Shown here: in pieces, positions 56,685-62,496 of the stretch | How the letters are laid out: the number at the start of each line of letters is the position of its first letter | Numbering within the stretch: position 1 is the first letter of the stretch | The notes under the pieces: generated by a model | Seen by the model: only the letters and a program-made list of their open reading frames with translations | Database searches by the model: none | What the model was told of the DNA's origin: nothing | Position numbers and translations under genes: made by a program | Source of the DNA: Acidobacteria bacterium Ga0077522 | GTDB lineage: Bacteria; Acidobacteriota; Vicinamibacteria; Vicinamibacterales; Vicinamibacteraceae | Assembly (NCBI GenBank): GCA_001464065.1 | Contig: LNDN01000012.1 | Location: 1 to 62,496, forward strand | Direction of reading: 5' to 3' | Length of the DNA stretch: 62,496 nucleotides

Positions 56685-56732
56685 AAATGGCCGGTTTTGA
56701 GGTGTCGCTTAATGGCCGGTTTTGGGTGTCCA
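56685..56732 (-). repeat. IS21 terminal direct repeats
   Basis: Two direct copies, on the minus strand ACACCCAAAACCGGCCATT (around 56711-56730) and ACACCTCAAAACCGGCCATT (around 56685-56705). These are typical IstA binding sites at IS21 ends. Confidence 0.75.
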
Positions 56733-56895
56733 CCGAGGCCAGCCCTCGAACTCCTCCGCCGTGGCATGCGAGTCAGGCCCGGCGTCGATGGTTCCCATGT
56801 CTACCAGCCCAAAGTGATCGCCCGGGCTCGACCCCTCGAGACGTACCGTGTCTGCAAGGGTCTCGCGCCTTCGGCCGCGACGCTGGAGTCCGTAG

Positions 56896-57507
56896 CTACT
56901 CTCTGAACAGGTCACGCACCCAAGCCAGGGGTCCACGTGATGGCGTGAACTCGAACTGGTCGCGGACGGCGTCAGCAATCGGTGTTCCGGACTCGAGATC
57001 GGCTGCGAGCCGCGAGGCCAGGGCAGGCCAGTCGGCAGCAACAAGCGGCTCATAGTTGGACCAGTCGTGGTTCGACGAGTCGCACCAGCCGTCCAGGAAG
57101 TTGATGGCGATGCTCACGTCTCGATCGGCCGGCCCCAGAGACATTCCCTCGAGCTGGTTGTGCAACAGCCCGATGTCGCCGAAGGCACCGCGCTCGTGGG
57201 CCACGACGGCAGCGCGCAGTGCGGCAGCCACCCGGTGTCGAGGCGAGACGTGCGGCAGTGCGCCGGCTACTTCGCTGGCTCGTGGCCGGCGAGTCTTCTG
57301 TACGTGGCGGGGATCTGCGGCGCCCACCACCGCGAAGTTGGCGCGACCCTCGGATAGGCTGAGCATCCCGTTCGGGCCTCCCCTGACCTCGAGGGCGTCG
57401 GCGTCGTCCTGCCCGTCATCCTCCCAGATGCAGACAGGGCAGACTTCGAAGCGCGACCTCGCAGTCAGCGTGAGATAGCCGCAGCAGGGACAAGGGATGT
57501 TCGTCAT
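56896..57507 (-). CDS. CPCC-family cysteine-rich protein
   Basis: 203 residues. The N-terminal CPCCGYLTLTARSRFEVCPVCIWEDDGQDD is the CPCC zinc-ribbon signature (two CxxC pairs). The rest is helical and unrecognised (FDWC-like segment LDGWCDSSNHDWSNYEPL). CPCC proteins are scattered, sometimes associated with toxin/immunity cassettes; none is apparent here. Immediately upstream of the IS fragment in the same direction. Confidence 0.8.
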   Translation of the reverse strand: MTNIPCPCCGYLTLTARSRFEVCPVCIWEDDGQDDADALEVRGGPNGMLSLSEGRANFAVVGAADPRHVQKTRRPRASEVAGALPHVSPRHRVAAALRAAVVAHERGAFGDIGLLHNQLEGMSLGPADRDVSIAINFLDGWCDSSNHDWSNYEPLVAADWPALASRLAADLESGTPIADAVRDQFEFTPSRGPLAWVRDLFRE

Positions 57508-57639
57508 GTGCGAACACTCATTCTCTCTTCCAGGTCAGGCACTGTCGAGCGTGCCACGTCCTGTGCTCGACGCCTCTTACTGACGAGCGCGGCCAATCAG
57601 TACGCCGCGGCACAGGACGCCAGTCGATAATGCGGGGGC

Positions 57640-58434
57640 ATGCTCGCTGCCCTCCTGCTCGCCTCGCTGGCCGTGCTCCTCGGTCCGCCACAAGGCGCGG
57701 CGACGCCGGACCTGTCCGGCCACTTCACCGGCCTCGACGCGACGTTCGTGCTGCTGGACGACGCGACCGGCGCGTACACGCGTCACGACCCTGCACGCGC
57801 GGCGCGGCGCTTCCCGCCGTGCTCGACCTTCAAGGTTCCGCACACGGCGATGCTGCTGGAGTCCGGGATTGTGCCGAGCGCGACGGGCGGCGCGCTGTCC
57901 TACGATCCGGCCCTGCACCAACCGGCGCAGTGGGCCCGCGACTTCGACCTCACCGGCGCCTTCAAGGCGTCAGCCCTCTGGTACTACCGCGCGCAGGCCC
58001 GGCGGCTCGGCATGGACGCCGAAGCCCGCGACGTCAGTCGGCTCGGGTACGGCAACATGGACACGAGCGGCGGACTCGACGGCTCGGACGGCCCGTTCTG
58101 GGTGGACGGGTCGCTGCGCATCTCGGCCGACGAGCAGGTGCAGTTCCTGCAGCGCCTGCACGACGGCCGCCTGGGTCTGTCTCAACGCACGACCGCGCTG
58201 ACGCGCGAGATCATGCTGGTCGAGGAGACGCCGCGATGGCGCCTGTATGCCAAGACCGGCGCGTGCCGTCCGCGGGGTGAGCAGACGTCGAACTGGTACG
58301 TCGGGTTCGTCGAGAAGGGCGCCGCGACCTACTACTTCGCGCTGCAGATCGGCGCGGACGACTACGGACGTGCCTTCGCCGAGCGGGTGCCGACCACGCG
58401 TCGCGTGTTGGCGAGCCTGGGCATTCTGGACTGA
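57640..58434 (+). CDS. Class D (OXA-type) beta-lactamase
   Basis: 264 residues with a signal peptide (about 20 residues). All class D motifs are present: S62-T-F-K65 (PCSTFKVPHT), S111-A-L in place of S-x-V, Y137-G-N and K205-T-G. FWVDGSLRIS lies before the C-terminal motif, as in OXA enzymes. K65 would be carboxylated. Expected to hydrolyse penicillins; the spectrum cannot be predicted. GATAAT ends 8 nt before the ATG. Monocistronic and chromosomal, so probably intrinsic. Divergent from the CPCC gene. Confidence 0.9.
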   Translation: MLAALLLASLAVLLGPPQGAATPDLSGHFTGLDATFVLLDDATGAYTRHDPARAARRFPPCSTFKVPHTAMLLESGIVPSATGGALSYDPALHQPAQWARDFDLTGAFKASALWYYRAQARRLGMDAEARDVSRLGYGNMDTSGGLDGSDGPFWVDGSLRISADEQVQFLQRLHDGRLGLSQRTTALTREIMLVEETPRWRLYAKTGACRPRGEQTSNWYVGFVEKGAATYYFALQIGADDYGRAFAERVPTTRRVLASLGILD

Positions 58435-58449
58435 GTTGCCAGCGGCAGA

Positions 58450-58686
58450 TCACGGCCGCGCGGCGGCGAGTGCCGCGTGAAGGGCGTCCTTGTCATCGAG
58501 ATCGACCAGCGCCTGCATCGGACGGGAGATCCAGTGGAAGTCGGAGCGCTCCCCTACTGCGCACCGCCTGGCGAGTGCGTCGGCCAGCAACGCCGACATG
58601 ACGGCGCCCAGGGGACGGCCGTCCTTCGCCTGCAGTGCCCTGACCTCCCCGAGGATCGGATCGTCAATGTCGACGGTGATGCGCAT
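58450..58686 (-). CDS. Antitoxin-like protein without an adjacent toxin
   Basis: 78 residues. MRITVDIDDPILGEVRALQAKDGRPLGAVMSALLADAL is an RHH-type VapB-like start, followed by a C-terminal tail WISRPMQALVDLDDKDALHAAL typical of toxin-binding tails. The expected PIN gene downstream is absent: the beta-lactamase ends 15 bp away in the opposite orientation. Either an orphan antitoxin or the toxin has been lost. Confidence 0.7.
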   Translation of the reverse strand: MRITVDIDDPILGEVRALQAKDGRPLGAVMSALLADALARRCAVGERSDFHWISRPMQALVDLDDKDALHAALAAARP

Positions 58687-58744
58687 GAAGACTCTGGTCG
58701 CATTCTGTGTCAGTTCTGCAGCGGGCACGATCGAGCGCGCGACG

Positions 58745-59386
58745 TCAGTGGTCGACGTCCGCGAGCAGCGTCTTCAGCCGCCGCCGGGGATCGCTCACGA
58801 CGACCTCGCGCGGGTCGAAGTGAGCCGGGTCGAACCCCTTGGGGACCCAGTCCCTGGCGTCCTGGTGCATCGGGTGGCGGCGGTCGGTCCTGGCAGCGAG
58901 CGTGTCGTAGTACCCGTGAATGCCGCCAGAGTCCTCGAGCGGTGCCGCGCACGCGCCGGCCACGCACCGCGACCATTTGAGCGGCGCCTCGGGAAACACG
59001 CGACCCTCGTACACCAGCGCCACGTGCCAGTCGTCGCCGAAGTCGTAGAGGTACATGCACGTCTGCAGGCCGGCCTCGAGGTCGGGCGTCAGCGCGCGTT
59101 CCCACCCGGGGATGGTGTCCTCAGCTTCGAACGGCAGACCTACCCGCTGACGTTCGCCGCTCTTGCTGGCGCCGAGGTCGAACTCGTGCAGGTGACGGTC
59201 CTCCCACGCGAACGCGTCCTGCAAGGCCACGTGAAGGTCCCACCAGGTCGCCTTGTGTGAGACCTGGATGCGGCGCCAGATCAGCGGCGCGCTCTCCGAC
59301 ACGACGGCCAGGAACTGATGCGCCCACGACGGCGGCCGACGGGCCGCGGGTTTCGAAGACGGCTTGACGAGGGTGAGCCGGGCCAT
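58745..59386 (-). CDS. Plasmid pRiA4b ORF-3 family protein
   Basis: 213 residues. The family signature is clear: PLIWRRIQVSHKATWWDLHVALQDAFAWEDRHLHEFDLG and MYLYDFGDDWHVALVYEG, followed by CVAGACAAPLEDSGGIHGYYDTL. The role of this family is unknown; it occurs on plasmids and chromosomes, often near mobile elements. Its start faces the HTH gene of the AbiE-like module. Confidence 0.9.
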   Translation of the reverse strand: MARLTLVKPSSKPAARRPPSWAHQFLAVVSESAPLIWRRIQVSHKATWWDLHVALQDAFAWEDRHLHEFDLGASKSGERQRVGLPFEAEDTIPGWERALTPDLEAGLQTCMYLYDFGDDWHVALVYEGRVFPEAPLKWSRCVAGACAAPLEDSGGIHGYYDTLAARTDRRHPMHQDARDWVPKGFDPAHFDPREVVVSDPRRRLKTLLADVDH

Positions 59387-59474
59387 GCGCGAATACTCTA
59401 CCGCCGGTGGACGGCGCCGTGTCGACGCGTGCGCGGAGTAAATCATCGCGATTGAAAGCGTGCGTGCGTCGAAG

Positions 59475-59496
59475 ATTCTGGATTCTAGAATATGGA
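59475..59496 (+). promoter_or_regulatory. Palindromic leaderless promoter of the HTH gene
   Basis: ATTCTAGAAT is a 10-bp palindrome containing TAGAAT (59486-59491) as the -10. GATTCT is repeated directly before it. The ATG at 59497 follows after five nucleotides, leaving no room for a ribosome-binding site. Confidence 0.6.
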
Positions 59497-60024
59497 ATGG
59501 CTCAGGCACTTCTTCCGCAAGATGTTGTCGTGCTCGCCAAGCTGATCAGTCTCTCAGGGGAGCGACCTCCGGTGGCGGAGCTGGCCTCTGAGGTGGCGCT
59601 GAGCCCTTCGCAGGCGCACCTCTCCTTGAAGCGCCTGGAACGGGCACGCCTGCTGGACGCTCACACCGGCCGGCCACTTCTGCACGCGGTGGAGGAGTTT
59701 CTGGTCCACGCCGTGAAGTACGTCTTCCCAGCGTCGCGGGGCGAGGTCACGCGAGGTATGCCGACGGGCTATGCCGCTCCTCCCTTGAATGCGCACATCG
59801 CGGCTGGCGCCGACCTGCCGCCGGTCTGGCCCCACCCGAACGGGAAGGTCCGCGGCGTCACCCTCGACCCCGTCCACCGGACCGCGACCGCCGTCGCGGA
59901 GAAGGATCCGACCGTGTACAAGGTCCTTGCGTTGCTCGATGCCCTGAGGGACGGCCGCGCCCGCGAGCGGGCGCTCGCCGAGCGTGAGTTGCTCGCGCTC
60001 GTCAGGGAGCGCCTCCGTGGCTGA
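59497..60024 (+). CDS. Winged-helix DNA-binding protein of the AbiE-like locus
   Basis: 175 residues. LPQDVVVLAKLISLSGERPPVAELASEVALSPSQAHLSLKRLERARLL is a MarR/IclR-type winged-helix domain. The remainder, including GYAAPPLNAHIAAGADLPPVWPHPNGKVRGVTLDPVH, is a conserved domain seen in proteins adjacent to AbiEi-like genes but without an assigned function. It precedes the AbiEi-like gene by 71 bp in the same direction. Probably senses or regulates the toxin-antitoxin pair. Confidence 0.65.
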   Translation: MAQALLPQDVVVLAKLISLSGERPPVAELASEVALSPSQAHLSLKRLERARLLDAHTGRPLLHAVEEFLVHAVKYVFPASRGEVTRGMPTGYAAPPLNAHIAAGADLPPVWPHPNGKVRGVTLDPVHRTATAVAEKDPTVYKVLALLDALRDGRARERALAERELLALVRERLRG

Positions 60025-60059
60025 GGCGGACTGGCAGACGGAATGTTCGACTATCTGAC

Positions 60060-60095
60060 TTGTTCATTATTAATGAACGATTTAGAATACCGTAC
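60060..60095 (+). promoter_or_regulatory. Autoregulated promoter of the AbiEi/AbiEii pair
   Basis: GTTCATTATTAATGAAC (60062-60078) is a perfect inverted repeat with 8-bp arms and 1-bp spacer. -35 TTGTTC (60060-60065) and -10 TAGAAT (60083-60088) are 17 bp apart, so the palindrome fills the spacer. The ATG at 60096 follows the -10 by seven nucleotides. It is the most AT-rich spot in the window. Confidence 0.75.
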
Positions 60096-61166
60096 ATGTC
60101 CACCGGACACGCGGCGCAATTGCGAGCGTATGAGGAGCACTTCAAGCGGTGGGTCCCAGGGGCCGAGCTTGCGATGGAGGCTCAGCCGACCCCATTCGTG
60201 GCGCAACTGGTCGCGCGGGTCGGCGGCAGGGCGCAGCGCTACCTGCTCGTCGAGAAGCGCCACTTCCGACACCAGGATGCGGCGGTTATTGCGGATCAGC
60301 TGACGCGTCGGCGCGCCGAACTCGGCCGGGCGCACGCCCGCGACCTCATACTCCTGCTGGCGCCGCATGTCCGCGCGCAGCAGGCGGTGGTGCTCGAGAG
60401 GGCCGGCATCGACTACGTCGATCTCGCCGGCAACGTGCACCTGAGCGCGCCCGGACTCTTCGTGCACGTGGAGGGCCGGCGTCCGCCGAAGGCGCCGGTA
60501 TTGGCGCCGGGCCGTCCGCAGAAGGGCTGGGTGAAGACTGTTCTCGCGCTGCTCGTGCAACCCACGCTCGTCAGTCAACCGTACAGAGCTGTCGCCGAAC
60601 GGGCAGGGGTGTCGCTGGGGACTGTCGCGGCGTGCCTTCGCGATCTCGCGATGCGGGGAATCCTGCTCGAGGACGCGGAAGGCCGCCGCATGCCCGACCG
60701 TGCCGCACTCGTGGCGCTCTGGGTGCAGGCGTATGGAGAGGTGCTCCGTCCGAAGCTCGCGGAGCGACGGCTTCAGGTGCGTGCCACCGACAAGGCGGAG
60801 CTGTGGGCGCGGCTGGACCACGTGCTTCGAGAGCGCGGCCTGCCGTGGGCGCTCACGGGGGCCGACGCCGCCAATCAGCGCCAGGCGTTCTTCCGCGCCG
60901 AGGACACCGAAATCTACGCGCCTGTCCTCGCCTTCGACGACCGCGACCTACAGAAGGCGCTCGTGGCGCAGCCCTCCGCGCGGGGCGGCAACCTGCTGGT
61001 GATCGAACCACCAGGCCCCCTGGCGATCCCGGAGACTGACACGGCTGCGCTGCCCGTCGCGCCGGATCTGCTGGCCTACGCCGAGCTGCGGTATCGAGGC
61101 ACGAGTCAGGCCCTCGAGGCCGCGGAGTTGCTGCTCCCCTTGGTGATGGGCGATGGCGCGGCTTGA
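60096..61166 (+). CDS. AbiEi-like antitoxin/repressor
   Basis: 356 residues. N-terminal part: RYLLVEKRHFRHQDAAVIADQLTRRRAELG and DLAGNVHLSAPGLFVHVEGR. A central winged helix (VKTVLALLVQPTLVSQPYRAVAERAGVSLGTVAACLRDLAMRGIL) would bind the palindromic operator. The C-terminal half is AbiEi-like (WALTGADAANQRQAFFRAEDTEIYAPVLAFDDRDL, PDLLAYAELRYRG). It overlaps the nucleotidyltransferase gene by 14 bp. AbiEi proteins repress their promoter and counter AbiEii; here the DNA-binding domain is central rather than N-terminal. Confidence 0.8.
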   Translation: MSTGHAAQLRAYEEHFKRWVPGAELAMEAQPTPFVAQLVARVGGRAQRYLLVEKRHFRHQDAAVIADQLTRRRAELGRAHARDLILLLAPHVRAQQAVVLERAGIDYVDLAGNVHLSAPGLFVHVEGRRPPKAPVLAPGRPQKGWVKTVLALLVQPTLVSQPYRAVAERAGVSLGTVAACLRDLAMRGILLEDAEGRRMPDRAALVALWVQAYGEVLRPKLAERRLQVRATDKAELWARLDHVLRERGLPWALTGADAANQRQAFFRAEDTEIYAPVLAFDDRDLQKALVAQPSARGGNLLVIEPPGPLAIPETDTAALPVAPDLLAYAELRYRGTSQALEAAELLLPLVMGDGAA

Positions 61167-61944
61167 TCCCGCGCTCCTGCCCGCTGTCGCGGATCTCGCA
61201 CGCGGGCTCCGCTCACTCGACGTGCCCTTCGCGATCGTCGGCGCCCTGGTCCCGGAACTGCTCCTCGAGGCGCCACCGGCAGCGATGACCAACGACGCCG
61301 ACGTGACCGTCGCTGTTGCCAACCTCGCGGAATTCGCGACGCTCAAGGCGCAGCTTGCGACCTTCGGCTTTGCGGAAAGCGGCGCGCACCGGCTTCGACA
61401 TCAGTCAGGCGGCTTGGTAGACCTTCTGCCCTTCAGCGAGTCGATTGCACCGGGTGGTCAACTGGAGCTGCAACGCGATCTCGTACTCAACATGGCCGGC
61501 TTCGAGCAGGCCGTGCCCAACGCCGTGCAGGTTGCCGTTGATGACGGACCGGTGCTGCCCGTGGTGCCACTTCCACTGTACGTGTTGCTCAAGCTCGTGT
61601 CGTTCGACGACCGAAAAGCGGCAAAGGACCTCGCGAGCGTCTTTCACTGCCTGCGCTACTACCTGCACGATGATGAGCGGCGATATCTGGCGGAGCACGC
61701 CGGCGCGGGTGTCCCGTTCGAGTACGCCGGTGCCTACTGGCTGGGCGGCGATGGGCGGCGGTTCGTGAGTGTTCCGCTTGCTCGCGTGGTGAGTCGGGTG
61801 CTCGGTCGGTTTGCAGACGCGGATGCCGGTGCCGTGGGTACCGTCGCCCGCGAACGCGGCAGGTACGACGTCGATGAACAGGAACGAGCGGAAATCTTCG
61901 AGTGCTTCAGGTGGTACAGGCTCGGTCTCGATCTCCCCGAGTGA
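61153..61944 (+). CDS. AbiEii/AbiGii-like nucleotidyltransferase toxin
   Basis: 263 residues of the nucleotidyltransferase superfamily: FAIVGALVPELLLEAPPAAMTNDADVTVAV carries the G(G/A) loop and the metal-binding D48-x-D50. A third acidic residue lies near LVDLLPFSES. LPLYVLLKLVSFDDRKAAKDLASV is the usual AbiEii helix following the core. In characterised AbiE systems the toxin blocks growth by modifying tRNA or using GTP. Fully overlaps its antitoxin gene at the start (14 bp), ensuring coupled expression. Confidence 0.85.
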   Translation: MARLDPALLPAVADLARGLRSLDVPFAIVGALVPELLLEAPPAAMTNDADVTVAVANLAEFATLKAQLATFGFAESGAHRLRHQSGGLVDLLPFSESIAPGGQLELQRDLVLNMAGFEQAVPNAVQVAVDDGPVLPVVPLPLYVLLKLVSFDDRKAAKDLASVFHCLRYYLHDDERRYLAEHAGAGVPFEYAGAYWLGGDGRRFVSVPLARVVSRVLGRFADADAGAVGTVARERGRYDVDEQERAEIFECFRWYRLGLDLPE

Positions 61945-61977
61945 GGAGGCTCCGACTCAAAGACACGTCGGCCTCCT
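61944..61977. terminator. Bidirectional terminator hairpin
   Basis: AGGAGGC-tc-CGAC (61944-61956) pairs with GTCGGCCTCCT (61967-61977), leaving a 2-nt bulge and a 10-nt loop. It lies between convergent genes. Confidence 0.6.
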
Positions 61978-61979
61978 AC

Positions 61980-62168
61980 TCAGTCGTTGTCGCGCGACAC
62001 GACATAAAGGAAGAACGCCAGCAAGCCGATCGACAGCAAGCCGCCCAGCACAGACGGGGGCTGGCTCGCCACCGCCGTGAACGCCAGGCTCCAGATGCCC
62101 AGGAAGACCCAGCCCTGCCAGGTCTTCGGGGGTCCCCATCCGAACCGTTTGCGTGAGAAGTGCGCCAC
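61980..62168 (-). CDS. Small membrane protein, hypothetical
   Basis: 62 residues with two hydrophobic helices (WQGWVFLGIWSLAFTAV and LGGLLSIGLLAFFLYVV). A GWGPPKTW motif precedes the first helix, a pattern common to small bacterial inner-membrane proteins of unknown role. It follows the DUF4019 gene by 6 bp in the same direction, so they probably form an operon. Confidence 0.6.
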   Translation of the reverse strand: MAHFSRKRFGWGPPKTWQGWVFLGIWSLAFTAVASQPPSVLGGLLSIGLLAFFLYVVSRDND

Positions 62169-62174
62169 GCGGCC

Positions 62175-62496
62175 CTACTGCACGAAGTAGCCGACGATGC
62201 GCCAGGTGCCGTCGGCGTCGCGGACGGCCGTCACCGTCTCAGTGGCCGTCGCGCGCTGTTCGAACGTGGCGCTGTACTGGATGATCACGTACTCGCCAGC
62301 CGGTGCGCCTGGCGGGTTCGTCATGGGCGCCGCGCTCGACTTCGTGCGCGACTTGAGCGCACCGACCTGGTCGCGCACGCGCTTCACCGCGTCCTGCCAC
62401 TTCTCCTGGGTCACGGCCTGCTTGAACGCGGAGGCCGCGCTGGTCCATGAGTCGGCGTACTTGCCGGCGTCGACCTGCGCCAGCCACGCCGTGGCG
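62175..62496 (-). CDS. DUF4019-domain protein, 5' end outside window
   Basis: C-terminal 106 codons. ATAWLAQVDAGKYADSWTSA, FKQAVTQEKWQDAVKRVRDQVG, YVIIQYSATFEQR and DGTWRIVGYFVQ match DUF4019, a secreted cystatin-like domain. The signal peptide would lie beyond the window edge. Function unknown. Confidence 0.8.
   Translation of the reverse strand, partial: ATAWLAQVDAGKYADSWTSAASAFKQAVTQEKWQDAVKRVRDQVGALKSRTKSSAAPMTNPPGAPAGEYVIIQYSATFEQRATATETVTAVRDADGTWRIVGYFVQ

Larger units (their letters stand above)
55695..56732 (-). mobile_element. Truncated IS21-family insertion sequence
   Basis: Left end with TGGACACC at 56732 (minus-strand reading) and two copies of the IS21 internal repeat, then istA. 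The 3' part of istA, istB and the right end are missing, so target duplications cannot be checked. The element replaced the 5' half of a flavoprotein reductase gene. Upstream (56733-56895) there is only a short unrecognised minus-strand frame. Confidence 0.8.

Noticed and set aside
1-62496. CRISPR array, tRNA, rRNA or prophage
   Set aside because: No regularly spaced repeats, no tRNA-like cloverleaf, no rRNA sequence and no phage structural genes were seen in reading the window.

Overview
This is a GC-rich (roughly two-thirds G+C), gene-dense bacterial chromosome window of about 62.5 kb with no rRNA, tRNA or CRISPR array that I can see. The gene content points to Acidobacteriota, most likely a Vicinamibacteria/Luteitalea-like soil organism. 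The main reason is a PadR regulator overlapping an ADOP-type MacB-like ABC permease (12.2-16.0 kb), an arrangement typical of that phylum. DinB proteins, M28 peptidases, a DUF6797/cytochrome c protein, sulfatase and PhyH fit the same picture. The taxonomy is inferred from gene families, not from a marker gene.

Layout. 0-10.2 kb: metabolic and exported singletons (luciferase-like monooxygenase, Tat-exported sugar-phosphate isomerase-like protein, DoxX, a large phytase-like esterase, DUF4174, CIA30, a voltage-gated K+ channel with a C-terminal zinc ribbon, NAD(P)-binding protein, cupin, VOC, PEP-CTERM protein). 10.1-16 kb: hybrid histidine kinase and the PadR/ADOP/ATPase exporter. 16-22.5 kb: a serine-hydrolase-like protein without catalytic residues, a DUF6797 cytochrome c/beta-propeller lipoprotein, a PSMA-like M28 peptidase and DinB. 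22.6-27.6 kb: a tightly coupled GntR/ABC operon with two permeases, a stand-alone ATPase and an unusual fusion of an integral-membrane acyltransferase to an ABC ATPase. This operon is the best candidate for an undescribed system. 27.6-38.7 kb: small exported proteins, DUF2235 hydrolase, DinB, YjbQ, SDR, alpha/beta hydrolase, Ca/Na antiporter, exported YqgE-like protein, VapBC and an ankyrin protein.

38.7-47.4 kb is a decaying region: an MFS C-terminal stub, an AraC N-terminal stub, an SDR operon in which one member has lost its NNAG motif, an Fpg remnant and a 3' fragment of an unknown gene, between intact hydrolases, TetR and an MFS transporter. 47.4-54.9 kb: PhyH, a sulfatase that lacks its formylglycine motif, DUF808, and an AraC gene divergent from a YtkA-like lipoprotein/di-haem peroxidase/mini-flavoprotein operon. 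54.9-56.8 kb: a metallothionein with a dyad operator, then a truncated IS21-family element fused to a flavoprotein reductase remnant. 57-62.5 kb: CPCC protein, class D beta-lactamase, orphan antitoxin, pRiA4b-ORF3 protein and an AbiE-like toxin-antitoxin module under strongly palindromic AT-rich promoters, then a partial DUF4019 gene.

Two window-wide patterns stand out. Several genes have a clear -10 hexamer only 5-7 nt before the start codon, indicating leaderless mRNAs. Several genes carry internal deletions that remove the catalytic core or motif while keeping the ends of the gene.
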